From the NCBI RefSeq assembly GCF_001945365.1, contig NZ_MSTQ01000015.1, positions 54,361-118,360 of the forward strand: a stretch of DNA of 64,000 nt, in the 5' to 3' direction. Every line of letters starts with the position of its first letter. The first letter of the stretch is position 1. This stretch comes from Pseudomonas reinekei (GTDB lineage Bacteria; Pseudomonadota; Gammaproteobacteria; Pseudomonadales; Pseudomonadaceae). The notes under the pieces are model-generated. The model was not told the DNA's origin. It saw only the letters and a list, made by a program, of their open reading frames with translations, and ran no database searches. Both the position numbers and the translations under genes were made by a program. Shown piece after piece: positions 1 to 10,329 of this stretch.

Positions 1-191
1 GGCATCGAGCGCACCAGGCCGAGGGTTTCCAGAACGATAACCGCTTCACGCAGGCTCGGGCGGCTGATGCCCAGTTGTTCGGCCAGCTCGCGCTGCCCGG
101 GCAGCATTTCACCGGAGCGCCACTGACCACGGGCCAGCGCGGCCCGAAGTTTTTCTACCACTGAATTTACGACGGTTGAGGTGCTTATCAC
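1..191 (-). CDS. GntR/FadR-family transcriptional regulator, N-terminal part (cut by window edge)
   Basis: Only the first 63 codons are inside the window; the rest lies beyond base 1. The translation reads MISTSTVVNSVVEKL... then RELAEQLGISRPSLREAV, a typical winged helix-turn-helix of the GntR family; the SRPSLREAV recognition helix is typical of the FadR (FCD) branch. Start chosen as GTG at 191-189 because GGAG lies seven bases upstream; the nearby ATG is out of frame. It lies on the same strand as the DctA-like symporter, 85 bp downstream of it, so it may control uptake of that transporter's substrate. The effector is unknown because the ligand domain is missing from the window. Confidence 0.85.
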   Translation of the reverse strand, partial: MISTSTVVNSVVEKLRAALARGQWRSGEMLPGQRELAEQLGISRPSLREAVIVLETLGLVRSM

Positions 192-221
192 TTGATTGCT
201 CCATGAGCGTGTAAGGGCAGT

Positions 222-256
222 GCCGCAGGCTAGGTCAAACGATGGAAGCCTGCGGC
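222..256. repeat. Inverted repeat / REP-like hairpin between dctA-like gene and GntR gene
   Basis: A perfect 10-bp inverted repeat (GCCGCAGGCT at 222-231 and AGCCTGCGGC at 247-256) with a 15-base loop, followed by GGCTCCTACAGGG. This resembles the pseudomonad REP variant with a GCCGCAGGC core. No T-run follows on either strand, so it is not a classical terminator, though it could stabilise mRNA ends. Confidence 0.6.
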
Positions 257-276
257 GGCTCCTACAGGGGGGGAAT

Positions 277-1590
277 TCAGAACTCCTGCTGATGCGCCGG
301 TGCGACCGGTTTTCTCGGCTGGAAGGTATAACCCTCCTGGCCGGAAAGCACCTTGTTTGCTCGCTGGATATCGATGTCCTTTTCCCAGCGGGCGATGGCC
401 ACAGTGGCGACGCAATTGCCGATCAGATTAGTCAGCGCCCGGCCGATGCCCATGAACCAGTCCACGGCCAGCACTAGCACCAGACCCACCACCGGGATCG
501 CGGGAATCGCCGTCAGGGTGGCCGCCAGAATCACCAGCGCCGAACCCGGTATACCGTGTGCACCCTTGGAGGTGATCAACGACACCAGCAGAATCGTCAG
601 CAGATCGGTCAAGGCCAGCGGTGTGCCGGTGGCATTGGCGATGAACACGATGGCCAGCGTCAGGTAGATCGAAAAGCCGTCGAGGTTGAACGAGTAACCG
701 GTAGGAATCACCAGCCCGACCGTCGAGCTGCCGATGCCCAGATGCTCAAGCTTGCGCATGATTTGTGGCAGCACGGCGTCGGACGATGCGGTGCCCATGA
801 CGATCATCAGTTCTTCGCGCAGGTACTTGAGCAACGGCCACATCTTCAAGCCGGAAAGGCGCATCACCAGGCCGAGAACCAGCGCCACAAAGGCCACACA
901 GGTCAGGTAAAACAAGCCGACCAGGCTACCCAGATGCTGTAGCGAATCCAGGCCATATTTACTGGTGGTGAAAGCGATGGCGCCGAACACGCCGATCGGC
1001 GCCAAGCGCACGATCATGCCCATGATGCGGAAGATCACATGGCTCAGTTCGTTGATTAATCGCGAAATGCCTGAAGCCGCCTCGCCCACCAGGTTCAGCG
1101 CGCTGCCGAACAGCACGGAAAACAGCAGGACTTGCAGGATATTGTTGTCGGCGAAAGCACCAATCACCGACGTCGGGATCAAGTCCATCAGGAACTGTGT
1201 GGTGGTGTGCATGTGCTGACCGCGCTGGGCGATGTCGCCCATGTCGGCGGCGGAGAGCTGGTCCAGATGAATGTTCGCGCCGCTGCCGATCCCGGTGCTG
1301 AAGGCGAGCACCAGGCCGATCACCAGGGCGATGGTGGTCAGCACTTCGAAGTAGATGACCGATTTCAGGCCGATGCGCCCGACCTTCTTGAGATCGCCCG
1401 CACCGCTGATGCCGCTGACCACCACGCAAAACACGATCAGGCCGATGAGCATTTTGATCAGTTTGATGAAACCGTCACCGAGTGGTTTGAGCTGAGCGGA
1501 ATATTCGGGAAGGGTCAGCCCGCAGACGATGCCGAGCACCAGTCCGAGAACCACTTGGAGGAAGATTGAACGCGAGCACCATCTGAGCAT
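277..1590 (-). CDS. dctA: DctA-family dicarboxylate/amino acid:cation symporter
   Basis: 437-residue inner-membrane carrier of the DAACS (glutamate/C4-dicarboxylate:cation symporter) family, about the usual length. Many hydrophobic segments run from residue 8 onward. Family signatures are visible: KPLGDGFIKLIKMLIG near the N-terminus, the serine-rich hairpin GTASSDAVLPQ, and the substrate/cation-site block PTGYSFNLDG in the C-terminal half. Likely imports C4-dicarboxylates such as succinate, fumarate or malate with H+ or Na+. It is divergent from classical DctA at the N-terminus (no MTTRQPLYKSLYFQ-type start), so it may be a paralogue with another substrate; the symbol is tentative. The ATG at 1590 has no strong Shine-Dalgarno. 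The regulator gene downstream is co-oriented. Confidence 0.85.
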   Translation of the reverse strand: MLRWCSRSIFLQVVLGLVLGIVCGLTLPEYSAQLKPLGDGFIKLIKMLIGLIVFCVVVSGISGAGDLKKVGRIGLKSVIYFEVLTTIALVIGLVLAFSTGIGSGANIHLDQLSAADMGDIAQRGQHMHTTTQFLMDLIPTSVIGAFADNNILQVLLFSVLFGSALNLVGEAASGISRLINELSHVIFRIMGMIVRLAPIGVFGAIAFTTSKYGLDSLQHLGSLVGLFYLTCVAFVALVLGLVMRLSGLKMWPLLKYLREELMIVMGTASSDAVLPQIMRKLEHLGIGSSTVGLVIPTGYSFNLDGFSIYLTLAIVFIANATGTPLALTDLLTILLVSLITSKGAHGIPGSALVILAATLTAIPAIPVVGLVLVLAVDWFMGIGRALTNLIGNCVATVAIARWEKDIDIQRANKVLSGQEGYTFQPRKPVAPAHQQEF

Positions 1591-1658
1591 GGGAGGAATC
1601 CTGGTCGGTGTCCTGGCTGCCGTACGCTGTGCGCATCAGATTCAGGACTTAATTATTG

Positions 1659-1670
1659 TGGTCTTACCGG
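1659..1670. promoter_or_regulatory. Possible GntR/FadR-type operator upstream of the symporter
   Basis: TGGTCTTACCGG has the imperfect palindrome GGT-N3-ACC seen in operators of several FadR-branch GntR regulators (general pattern TGGTNNNACCA). It lies about 70 bp upstream of the symporter start, and a FadR-type regulator is encoded just downstream of that gene. The pairing is inference; one short motif match is weak evidence. Confidence 0.35.
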
Positions 1671-1890
1671 TATGTCCAGTGCGGGCCTAGTCTAGGCGCC
1701 ATATTTTCCAATCCGCAAGCGAAAAGTGATGAATTGGCATGACCGGTCTGACCAGTTGCGCCTTGATGCCCGAGCTTGAGCGATTGCAGTGGGTAAATGC
1801 TCGGATGCGGGATTCGGTAAGGGGACCCGATTGATACCGCGATGGTGAAAGGCGCGTCGGGTTATTCTCCGAGAACAGCCGTTTTGGCCA
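1671..1890. other. Intergenic stretch without a supported gene
   Basis: The gap 1591-1990 holds the presumed promoter of the symporter, the operator-like site and, at its far end, the terminator of the 185-residue gene. An 84-codon minus-strand frame here has no family likeness and runs through the terminator hairpin, so I do not call it. Confidence 0.5.
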
Positions 1891-1891
1891 G

Positions 1892-1922
1892 AAAAAAACC
1901 GGTCAGGGGTTGACCGGTTTTC
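1892..1922 (-). terminator. Rho-independent terminator of the 185-residue gene
   Basis: Perfect 10-bp stem (AAACCGGTCA at 896-905 region of the line starting 1000, i.e. 1896-1905, with TGACCGGTTT at 1911-1920) and a five-base loop. The A-run at 1892-1898 gives a T-run on the minus-strand transcript, so it terminates transcription coming from the gene at 1991-2548. Confidence 0.85.
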
Positions 1923-1990
1923 GAGTTCAGCAAGTGCCGCAATCATTTATGAAGGCGCGGCGCTTACCATGTTCCGACTGTTTTTTTGCG

Positions 1991-2548
1991 TTACTTCGAG
2001 TTAGTGGACTGGCGCACACCGCGCTCAAGGATTTTCAATTCGAAGAATACCAGGCGGCCTCCTCGATCTTTCAGGTCTGTCAGTGTCGGAAAGTTAGGTT
2101 CGTCGCCATAGGTATGAACTTCCCTGCGTTGTGGTCCGGTATGGAGACGGATTTTATTGAGTGCTTCCGGCAAGTTATCAAGTTTTACACTGTCGCCCGC
2201 GCCATTGATGATGTGGAAGTAAGTTGGATCAGTGCCCTCGAACACGGTCAAATTGCGAAGTTCGCCTTCCATGCTCGCGGAATTAACGAATTGCCCATTT
2301 TCATCTGCAACCTTGATGGTGTAGACGCCATCGTGGTGAGCGAATAGAAAGGTCTCCGGGACGACCTCTTCACCGTAGCTCAACATGTTCTTGACCCGCT
2401 CCATCTGCCTGCGAAAGACACCGGACCAGTACTCCGAGATGTCAGGAGCTTCCAGTTTTTTCTGAAGAACTTTACCGGCGAGAGCGACCGGTGTGCCATT
2501 AACAAATAATTGTGCTGTAAACGATTGGCTTGCATCCATGTTTTGCAT
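1991..2548 (-). CDS. Hypothetical protein, 185 residues
   Basis: I do not recognise the family. The protein starts MQNMDASQSFTAQLFVNG and has alternating hydrophobic/polar stretches suggesting a mostly beta structure; there is no signal peptide, membrane segment or obvious catalytic motif. It is acidic to neutral with a basic C-terminal end (ILERGVRQSTNSK). It stands alone, with its own terminator downstream and an AT-rich leader upstream (2549-2750), both supporting a real transcription unit. Local base composition is lower in GC than the flanking core genes, which could indicate later acquisition. Neighbours give no functional hint. Confidence 0.7.
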   Translation of the reverse strand: MQNMDASQSFTAQLFVNGTPVALAGKVLQKKLEAPDISEYWSGVFRRQMERVKNMLSYGEEVVPETFLFAHHDGVYTIKVADENGQFVNSASMEGELRNLTVFEGTDPTYFHIINGAGDSVKLDNLPEALNKIRLHTGPQRREVHTYGDEPNFPTLTDLKDRGGRLVFFELKILERGVRQSTNSK

Positions 2549-2752
2549 GTCAAAAATCTCTTCCGTAAGGTTTGGTATTCGCAGACTTCATAAATGAATT
2601 GCGAAAGTTGCTCACTGATGGGTGGTGAGTTGGAAGAAAGTTAGCATGTAGGTTTTAACTGTGGATTTTGAGTGTATTGCAAAACAATAAAGTTTGCCCG
2701 GGTGAACCAGGCTGCAAGGTTTGATTTGTTTCTTGCCAAGAATAGTGTGCAT

Positions 2753-2780
2753 AAAAAAACCGGCACGAGTGCCGGTTTTT
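2753..2780 (-). terminator. Rho-independent terminator of glyA
   Basis: Stem ACCGGCAC (2759-2766) / GTGCCGGT (2769-2776) with a two-base loop, extended by A:T pairs. The A-run on the plus strand gives a T-run for the minus-strand glyA transcript. Confidence 0.85.
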
Positions 2781-2804
2781 ATTACTGCTGTTTTAGCGGG
2801 CTTA

Positions 2805-4058
2805 TCAAGCGCCGTACACTGGCAGCTTCTTGCAGATAGCCTTGACCTTCTCGCGAACGGCGTCGATCACCGCTTCGTTGTTCAGGTCAGCCAGGATGTC
2901 GCAGATCCAGCCAGCCAGTTCCTTGCACTCTGCTTCCTTGAAGCCGCGAGTGGTCACAGCCGGGGTGCCGAAGCGCAGGCCGGAGGTGACGAACGGGGAG
3001 CGTGGATCGTTTGGCACGGAGTTCTTGTTCACGGTGATGAACGCTTTGCCCAGAGCGGCGTCGGCGTCTTTACCGGAGATTTCCTGCTTGATCAGCGACA
3101 GCAGGAACAGGTGGTTTTCAGTACCGCCGGACACCACGTCGAAACCGCGCTCGATGAACACGCTGGCCATGGCCTGGGCGTTTTTCACCACTTGTTGCTG
3201 GTAAGCCTTGAACTCAGGCTGCAGTGCTTCCTTGAAGCAGATCGCCTTGGCAGCGATCACGTGCTCCAGCGGGCCGCCCTGGGCGCCCGGGAATACCGCG
3301 GAGTTGAGCTTTTTCTCGATGTCGGCGTTGGCGCGAGCCAGGATCAGGCCGCCACGTGGACCGCGCAGGGTCTTGTGGGTGGTGGTGGTCACGACGTCAG
3401 CGAATGGAACCGGGTTCGGGTAGACGCCAGCAGCGACCAGACCGGCCACGTGAGCCATATCGACGAACAGGTAAGCACCTACTTTGTCGGCGATTGCACG
3501 GAAGCGCGGGAAGTCGAGGATCTGCGAGTAGGCAGAGAAACCAGCCACGATCATTTTTGGCTTGTGCTCAACGGCCAGGCGCTCGACTTCGTCGTAGTCG
3601 ATCAGGCCATTGGCGTCGATGCCGTACTGGATGGCGTTGTACAGCTTGCCCGAAGACGAAACACTGGCGCCGTGGGTCAGGTGACCGCCGTGGGCCAGGC
3701 TCATGCCCAGGATGGTGTCACCGGCCGACAGCAGGGCCAGGTAGACCGCGGCGTTGGCTTGGGAGCCAGCGTGTGGCTGAACGTTGGCGTAATCGGCGCC
3801 GAACAGTTCTTTGGCGCGGTCGATGGCCAGTTGCTCGACAACGTCGACGTACTCGCAGCCACCGTAGTAGCGCTTGCCCGGGTAGCCTTCGGCGTACTTG
3901 TTGGTCAGTACCGAGCCTTGAGCTTCCATCACCGCAGGGCTGGTGTAGTTTTCCGAAGCGATCAGCTCAATGTGCTCTTCCTGGCGCTGAGCTTCTTGCT
4001 CCATGGCGGCAAAGAGATCGGCGTCGTACTTGGCAATAGTCAAATCACGGCTGAACAT
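2805..4058 (-). CDS. glyA: Serine hydroxymethyltransferase
   Basis: 417-residue cytosolic PLP enzyme interconverting serine plus tetrahydrofolate with glycine plus 5,10-methylene-tetrahydrofolate, the main source of one-carbon units. Full family length. The PLP-binding lysine lies in TTTTHKTLRGPRGG; other signatures are IELIASENY near residue 30, QPHAGSQAN and VDMAHVAGLVAAG. Start taken at the ATG giving MFSRDLTIAKYDADL, with GAGGA six bases upstream; a TTG 12 bases earlier is a poorer choice. It lies beside morA on the same strand, the arrangement of P. aeruginosa glyA3-morA. It has its own terminator and a 126-bp upstream gap. Confidence 0.97.
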   Translation of the reverse strand: MFSRDLTIAKYDADLFAAMEQEAQRQEEHIELIASENYTSPAVMEAQGSVLTNKYAEGYPGKRYYGGCEYVDVVEQLAIDRAKELFGADYANVQPHAGSQANAAVYLALLSAGDTILGMSLAHGGHLTHGASVSSSGKLYNAIQYGIDANGLIDYDEVERLAVEHKPKMIVAGFSAYSQILDFPRFRAIADKVGAYLFVDMAHVAGLVAAGVYPNPVPFADVVTTTTHKTLRGPRGGLILARANADIEKKLNSAVFPGAQGGPLEHVIAAKAICFKEALQPEFKAYQQQVVKNAQAMASVFIERGFDVVSGGTENHLFLLSLIKQEISGKDADAALGKAFITVNKNSVPNDPRSPFVTSGLRFGTPAVTTRGFKEAECKELAGWICDILADLNNEAVIDAVREKVKAICKKLPVYGA

Positions 4059-4184
4059 GGCGGTCCTCAAGGATCGGGGGCAGAAAAGGGGGGCATTCTA
4101 ACCCAATGGGTTTTGGAAGGCATATGAAACGACATCATGTCGCAGACAAGTGGCTTTCATGGGGGGATCAGCGGTGACTGCACA

Positions 4185-7100
4185 TCAGTCGAACATGAAC
4201 AGCGCATCATTGCTGAATTGCACTTCGAATGCGTTGGCCGGCATCGGTCGGCCAAACAGATAGCCTTGAACCTCGTCGCAACCGTGTTCGCGCAGGAAAT
4301 CCAGTTGCTCATGGGTTTCCACGCCCTCGGCGATCACCGCCAGATTGAGGCTGTGGGCCATGGCGATAATGGCGCGGGCAATCTGCGCGTCCTGCTCGCC
4401 GGAGGGCAGGCCATCGACGAAAGTGCGGTCGATTTTCAGCACGTCGATCGGGAACTGCTTGAGGTAATTGAGCGATGAATAACCGGTGCCGAAGTCGTCG
4501 ACCGCAATACTCAGGCCAAGATTCTTCAGGCCGTCGAGGATCTGCATGGCCTCGCTGACTTCGCGCATCAGGATACTTTCGGTCAACTCCAGCTCCAGGC
4601 ACGCCGGCGGCAGGCCGGTTTCCTTGAGAATGGTGGCGATCCGCGTGCCGAGCTGGCCGTCGGAGAATTGTCGCGCCGAAATGTTCACCGACACCTTCGG
4701 CACGCGCACTTTCGCCTGATGCCAGGTCTTGAGTTGTCGGCAGGCCTCGCTGATCACCCAGTCCCCCACATCCACCACCAGCCCGAGCTCTTCAAGCACG
4801 GGAATGAAATCCCCCGGCGGCACCAGGCCACGGCGCGGATGACGCCAACGCAGCAGGGCTTCAGCGCCAGTCAAACGTTTGCCATCGCCGCTGAACTGCG
4901 GCTGGTAATACAGCACGAATTCGTTCTGTTCCAGGGCGTGGCGCAGGTCGCTTTCCAGCTCCAGACGCTCCAGGGCGCTGGCGTTCATGTCCGCCTGATA
5001 GAACTGGAAGTTGTTCTTGCCGCGCTCCTTGGCGTGGTACATCGCCGTGTCGGCGTTCTTCATCAGTTGGCTGAGCTCGTTGCCGTCCTGCGGGCTCAGG
5101 GCGATGCCGATACTGGCCGTGACAAAGAATTCGCGGCCTTCGAGCACGAACGGTTTCACCAGGCTGGCAAGAATCTGTTCGGCCACGTGAATGGCCCGGT
5201 TCAAGGCAATCTCGCGGTTGGCGCGCGGTTGCAGCAGCAGGGTGAACTCGTCACCGCCCATGCGCGCCACGGTGTCGTCATCGTCGACGCAACCGAGCAG
5301 GCGCGTGGCCATTTCCTTGAGCATGCGATCGCCGGCGGCGTGGCCCAGGGAGTCGTTGATCGGTTTGAAACGGTCGAGGTCGAGGAACATCAGCACCACC
5401 CAGGACTTCTGCCGTTCGGCGGCCTGCAGCGCCGTGTGCAAACGATCCTGGAACAGGGTTCGATTGGGCAGGTGCGTCAGCGCGTCGTAATAGGCGAGGC
5501 GATGAATCCGCTGCTCGCTGGCTTTACGCTCGCTGATGTCGCTGAAGAAGCACACATAACTGGCGAGGTCGCCTTCGTCGTCCAGCACCGCGGTGATGCC
5601 GACCCACGCCGGGTAATGTTCACCGTTGCGGCGCCGCAACCACACTTCGCCTTCCCAGGTGCTGTGCTGATTGAGCTGCTTGAGCACATAACGCAGGTGG
5701 GCTTCCTGCTGCTCGTCGACGGTCAGCATGCTCGGCAACTGGTCGAGCACTTGCTCCACCGCATAACCGCTGACTCGGCTGAAGGCCTCGTTGGCCTGAA
5801 CGATGTAGCCGGCCGGGTCGGTGATCAGGATCGCCGAGGTCGAGTGCTCGAATACCGTGGCGGCCATGCGCAGGTCTTTTTCGGCGCGGCGTTGCTGGCT
5901 GATATCGCGTCCGACACCGAGCACGCCTTCGAAGGCGCCGTGCTCGTCCCAGACCAGCACCAGGCGCAACTCGATCGGGATCTTGCGGCCGTCGGCCCGC
6001 AGGCAGTCGAACAGGAACAATTGGGTCTGTACCTGATTGCGCAACAGGGCCAGCTGGTCGGGCTGGTCCAGCGCTTTGCCGACCCGTTCCATCAGGCTGT
6101 AGATACCGGTCAGTTGTTGAGGGTTGGCGATGGTCGATTGCCAGCCGTTCTGGAAAATCCACTCGGCGTCGTAGCCCAGTACGGCTTGCACCGACGGGCT
6201 GACGTAATTGAGGCTCATGCGGCTGTCGGTGGAGAAGATCACGTCGCTGATGCTCTCGGCGAGCATACGGTAACGCTGTTCGCTGTCGCGCAGGGACTCG
6301 CTGGCTTCGATCTGTTCGGTGACGTCCTTGGCCACGCCGATGATGCGAGTCACCTGGTCGTGCTTGTCCCGCGCCAGGGCCTGTTCGCGAATGTCGAAGC
6401 GTCGCCATTCGCCGTCGCGATGCCGGAAGCGCAACTGGCATTGCAACAGTTGGCTGTAACCACCCTGACGCTGACTCTGGCGTGAGCGGTGGTAGTAGTC
6501 GGCGTCGTCGGGGTGCAGGAGGATTTCCCAGAAGTACTCGCCCATCTGTTGCAGTTCGGCGCGGTTATAGCCGAGGGTCTGCCCCAAGTGATGGTTACTG
6601 AAAATCATGCGCTGGCTGATCACGTCCTGGACGTACAGGTGATCGGGCACGGTACGCACGACATCGGACCAAAACCCTTCACGCTCTTGCAGCGACAGCT
6701 CGATGAGCTTGCGGCTGGTGATGTCCGTGATGCTCAGGATCACGGCTTTATAGTCGGCCGGGTTCTTCGGCAGGCGCAGCACCAGCCACAGATGTTGGTC
6801 GCGGCCTGTGGCGTCCAGCAGTTTGATTTCCAGCTCCAGTTGCTCCTGCTGATTGAGCACTGCTTCGAGCATCTGATTGCCGATGGCGCTGCCATCCACT
6901 GGGTTGCCGTTTATCAGCAAGTCCCAGGCCTGCTGGGAGGTGTTGACGTTGAGCAGTTGCAGGGCGACCTGGTTGACTTCGGTAACCCGCAGCGCTTGCA
7001 GCAATTGTCGACGTTGTTCCGGAACCGCGAGCCATGCGTGCAGTTGCTCGTTGCTGTGCAGCTGGGCCTTGTCGAAGACGCTTTTCAGGCTGGCCATATC

Positions 7101-8033
7101 GAGCACACACAGCGCGACGCCGGTACCCTCGAAAATCTCCTGATAGCGGCGGCGGCCTTCATGCAATTGGCGCTGGCGGCGGCGCATGTTCAGCAGAACG
7201 ATGAACGGCAGCATGGAGAAGGCCAATCCCAACAGGCATTTGCCGATGAAAGCGGGCAACAGCTCTTCGAGCACGCGCTGGCGATCGAACAAACCACGCA
7301 GTTGCCAGTCGCTGCTGCTCAAGGGAACGGTCAGCACGCTGTTGGACACGTCGTCCTCGGTCAGGGTGCCGGGATTGACCAGAGGCAGTGATTCGTCACG
7401 ACTGATGATCTGGTGATTGAAGCGGTTTTCCACCAGCCACAGGGGGCGGTCGCCCGCTTCATTGATGTTGGTCAGGGACGAGAAAAACGTCGGCTTCAGG
7501 CGCAAGGCCCAGTAGCCGCGGGTGCTGCCGCTGGCCTGATGCAGCAACAGGTGCACCACGGAGCCATCAATGGCATTGCTGAAATAATGTGGTTGGGCGC
7601 GACTGCGCCGAACCAGCTCGGCCAGATAATCGGCATCTTCGCTGTTACTGGCGCTGTCATTGATGATTCTGCCCGAAGGGCTGAGCAAGGCAAGGCTGAC
7701 CAGGTCCGGCAAGGACCTTTGCACCTTGCGCAGCAGCTCCTGCTGTTCGTCGGCACTTTGCGGCTGTTCGACGATCGGCAGCAGATTCGAGGCAATCTGG
7801 GCATTGAGCGCCATGTTCAGACTGACCTGGGCCGCGAGGTCGGCGGTGTGGTCGATGGTGTACTGGCGCTGGATTTTCTGGGTTTCGCGCAACTGATCCA
7901 GTAACTGCCAGAACATCAGGGCGAGCAGCATCAGCACCAGTGTCGCGAGCGCGCCTTTCAAGGTGCCGCGCAGGGGTGAACCGGGCGCCGAGGTCGGTGC
8001 ACGGGTGGTCAGGGGCGGAGGGACGTTGGACAA
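4185..8033 (-). CDS. morA: MorA-like membrane PAS-GGDEF-EAL c-di-GMP regulator
   Basis: 1282 residues, close to the length of P. putida MorA. Order: membrane helix about 26-45, periplasmic sensor region about 50-260, second helix about 262-282, then a PAS-like region (about 295-445) and three PAS/PAC repeats (about 450-575, 583-715, 720-838), GGDEF (846-1015) and EAL (about 1025-1280). The diguanylate cyclase motif GGDEF is intact (926-930); the inhibitory RxxD site five residues upstream is replaced by D917-x-x-D920. The phosphodiesterase half keeps EAL (1058-1060), NISARQF, ELTES, DDFGTGYSS, AEGVE and QGYLFG, so both activities look possible. Known MorA proteins affect flagellar timing, motility and biofilm. 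The start is TTG with AGGA seven bases upstream. The identity rests on architecture and the glyA neighbour. Confidence 0.9.
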   Translation of the reverse strand: MSNVPPPLTTRAPTSAPGSPLRGTLKGALATLVLMLLALMFWQLLDQLRETQKIQRQYTIDHTADLAAQVSLNMALNAQIASNLLPIVEQPQSADEQQELLRKVQRSLPDLVSLALLSPSGRIINDSASNSEDADYLAELVRRSRAQPHYFSNAIDGSVVHLLLHQASGSTRGYWALRLKPTFFSSLTNINEAGDRPLWLVENRFNHQIISRDESLPLVNPGTLTEDDVSNSVLTVPLSSSDWQLRGLFDRQRVLEELLPAFIGKCLLGLAFSMLPFIVLLNMRRRQRQLHEGRRRYQEIFEGTGVALCVLDMASLKSVFDKAQLHSNEQLHAWLAVPEQRRQLLQALRVTEVNQVALQLLNVNTSQQAWDLLINGNPVDGSAIGNQMLEAVLNQQEQLELEIKLLDATGRDQHLWLVLRLPKNPADYKAVILSITDITSRKLIELSLQEREGFWSDVVRTVPDHLYVQDVISQRMIFSNHHLGQTLGYNRAELQQMGEYFWEILLHPDDADYYHRSRQSQRQGGYSQLLQCQLRFRHRDGEWRRFDIREQALARDKHDQVTRIIGVAKDVTEQIEASESLRDSEQRYRMLAESISDVIFSTDSRMSLNYVSPSVQAVLGYDAEWIFQNGWQSTIANPQQLTGIYSLMERVGKALDQPDQLALLRNQVQTQLFLFDCLRADGRKIPIELRLVLVWDEHGAFEGVLGVGRDISQQRRAEKDLRMAATVFEHSTSAILITDPAGYIVQANEAFSRVSGYAVEQVLDQLPSMLTVDEQQEAHLRYVLKQLNQHSTWEGEVWLRRRNGEHYPAWVGITAVLDDEGDLASYVCFFSDISERKASEQRIHRLAYYDALTHLPNRTLFQDRLHTALQAAERQKSWVVLMFLDLDRFKPINDSLGHAAGDRMLKEMATRLLGCVDDDDTVARMGGDEFTLLLQPRANREIALNRAIHVAEQILASLVKPFVLEGREFFVTASIGIALSPQDGNELSQLMKNADTAMYHAKERGKNNFQFYQADMNASALERLELESDLRHALEQNEFVLYYQPQFSGDGKRLTGAEALLRWRHPRRGLVPPGDFIPVLEELGLVVDVGDWVISEACRQLKTWHQAKVRVPKVSVNISARQFSDGQLGTRIATILKETGLPPACLELELTESILMREVSEAMQILDGLKNLGLSIAVDDFGTGYSSLNYLKQFPIDVLKIDRTFVDGLPSGEQDAQIARAIIAMAHSLNLAVIAEGVETHEQLDFLREHGCDEVQGYLFGRPMPANAFEVQFSNDALFMFD

Positions 8034-8318
8034 ACTTTAATCCTGCGGTTTGGCTGGACTGGCGCGACGTGCACTATAAGCCGGACGCCCGAAGGGCGGC
8101 TAGCATGCCTTGAGTTGTGGCAAAGTGCCAGCCCCGCTCGGCTGGACGGCCTTCCGTCATTCAGGTAGCTTTGCCGGTTACGCGGGAGCGTTCCAGCTCC
8201 TAAAATCAGGCTTTTTCAGCGCGCACATATTGATAGCTTTCAATCGGGCGACGCGCACGGCCTGGCCAGGTATCCCCTGCGCCCTAATCATTCATCTGTC
8301 ACTGACCCTAGGTTCTCC

Positions 8319-9983
<1,665 letters not shown>

Positions 9984-10003
9984 TTCGGGTTGGTTGCATA
10001 AAG

Positions 10004-10030
10004 AGCGGAGCCTTCGGGCTCCGTTTTTTT
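10004..10030 (+). terminator. Rho-independent terminator of ettA
   Basis: CGGAGCC (10006-10012), TTCG tetraloop, GGCTCCG (10017-10023), then seven T. Confidence 0.93.
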
Positions 10031-10061
10031 ATGTGTGTATTCAATGGCACCGAGCCGCGTC

Positions 10062-10128
10062 TTTCGCGAGCAGGCTCGCTCCCACAGGGTGAACGCATTT
10101 CAAAAAGTGGGAGCGAGCCTGCTCTCGA
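10062..10128. repeat. REP doublet (inverted pair)
   Basis: TTCGCGAGCAGGCTCGCTCC (10063 on) and an inverted copy GTGGGAGCGAGCCTGCTC (10107 on) face each other about 20 bases apart, the usual pseudomonad REP doublet. It fills much of the 346-bp gap between ettA and gdhA; the remainder, about 10130-10329, is AT-richer and presumably carries the gdhA promoter. Confidence 0.85.
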
Positions 10129-10329
10129 AGCAGAGTTAACTGATGGTGCAAAAGCCGATATTTGAATCCCCATTTGGGTGCGCTATCACCACAAAAACAC
10201 CATAAATTTATATCCTGCGCACCATTTAATTTCACAAACGCGACATTCTGCTCTGTTCTTGTGCGCGATCCGTTTGTTACAGTCCGGCTCAATCACCTCC
10301 AACGACAATAAATTTGCCGAGACTTTTCC

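Noticed and set aside
1692..1946. 84-codon minus-strand frame upstream of the symporter
   Set aside because: No family likeness, no ribosome binding site, and it runs through a clear terminator hairpin of the next gene.
2721..4127. 468-codon plus-strand frame opposite glyA
   Set aside because: It is the antisense shadow of glyA, a common effect of high-GC codon usage; glyA is certain.
10062..10128. Possible CRISPR-like repeat from the paired REP sequences
   Set aside because: Only two inverted copies of a known REP core, with no regular spacers; none of the REP sites in the window forms an array.
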